A stretch of DNA of 5,756 nt, from the NCBI GenBank assembly GCA_021849525.1, contig JAJZSS010000135.1:1-5756 (forward strand), read 5' to 3'. The stretch is from Chloroflexota bacterium. Lineage in GTDB: Bacteria > Chloroflexota > Anaerolineae > Anaerolineales > UBA4823. How positions within the stretch are numbered: position 1 is the stretch's first letter; each line of letters begins with the position of its first letter. The position numbers and the translations under genes were made by a program. The notes below the pieces were generated by a model. It was not told the DNA's origin and searched no databases. It was given only the letters and a program-made list of their open reading frames with translations. Of the stretch, positions 5,625 through 5,756 are shown in pieces.

Positions 5625-5756
5625 GGTTTTTCCTGGGCGGCGGTGCCCTGAATCCGTTCGGCTTCCTGCTGCAGCCCGTATTGGACCATCAGGTTGCGCA
5701 TCTCGCGGCGTTTGAAGAGCTTGATCTGGATCTCCGGATAAAGCTCTTGCATACGG
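5621..5756 (-). CDS. C-terminal 44 residues of an unidentified protein, gene cut by the window edge
   Basis: In the frame whose TGA (5621-5623) overlaps the hpt start, the minus strand is open to the window edge and reads RMQELYPEIQIKLFKRREMR, then NLMVQYGLQ and a polar tail ending QEKP. Codon use is GC-rich at third positions, and the ATGA overlap with hpt is typical of co-transcribed genes. The ELYPEIQIKLFKRREMRNLMVQYGL part looks like a terminal strand and helix of a folded domain, with the last 15 residues probably disordered. In many bacteria tilS lies upstream of hpt, but I see nothing that identifies this tail as TilS, so no function is assigned. Confidence 0.7.
   Translation of the reverse strand, partial: RMQELYPEIQIKLFKRREMRNLMVQYGLQQEAERIQGTAAQEKP

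Overview
The window is a GC-rich bacterial chromosome segment, most likely from Chloroflexota (Anaerolineae-like). This rests on family resemblance recalled for the PIG-L deacetylase, the short GEKTLHQ..IEIQTRNF protein and the zinc-ribbon membrane proteins; no search was run. There is no sign of a phage, transposon or CRISPR array.

Layout. Positions 1-333 (minus) hold a small conserved gene whose reading frame breaks near 115-125, with a different open frame continuing to the window edge. Positions 334-397 are a short divergent promoter region. A PIG-L/LmbE-family deacetylase follows on the plus strand (398-1153). It meets, tail to tail and sharing one CTAG, a three-gene minus-strand operon. 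In transcription order that operon is a zinc-ribbon membrane protein (4565-3276), its shorter paralogue (3276-2179, coupled through TGATG) and a DNase I-like EEP-fold hydrolase (2160-1150).

Positions 4566-5057 carry no convincing protein gene but are not empty. They contain a perfect TATAAT driving the operon on the minus strand, a palindromic element, and a strong plus-strand sigma-70-type promoter (TTGACT-N17-TATACT). Seven bases after that promoter starts a roughly 312-nt segment whose two ends pair over 14 base pairs, with several internal helices including a long hairpin capped by a GAAA tetraloop. I interpret it as an independently transcribed structured non-coding RNA that I cannot assign to a known class. 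It is the most interesting item in the window.

The right end (minus strand) is hypoxanthine phosphoribosyltransferase (hpt), coupled by an ATGA overlap to an upstream gene of which only the last 44 codons are visible. The hpt terminator hairpin begins inside its own last codons and separates hpt from the convergent RNA gene.

How the genes work together. Hpt does purine salvage. The zinc-ribbon pair with the EEP hydrolase looks like one transcription unit of unknown purpose. The deacetylase stands alone.
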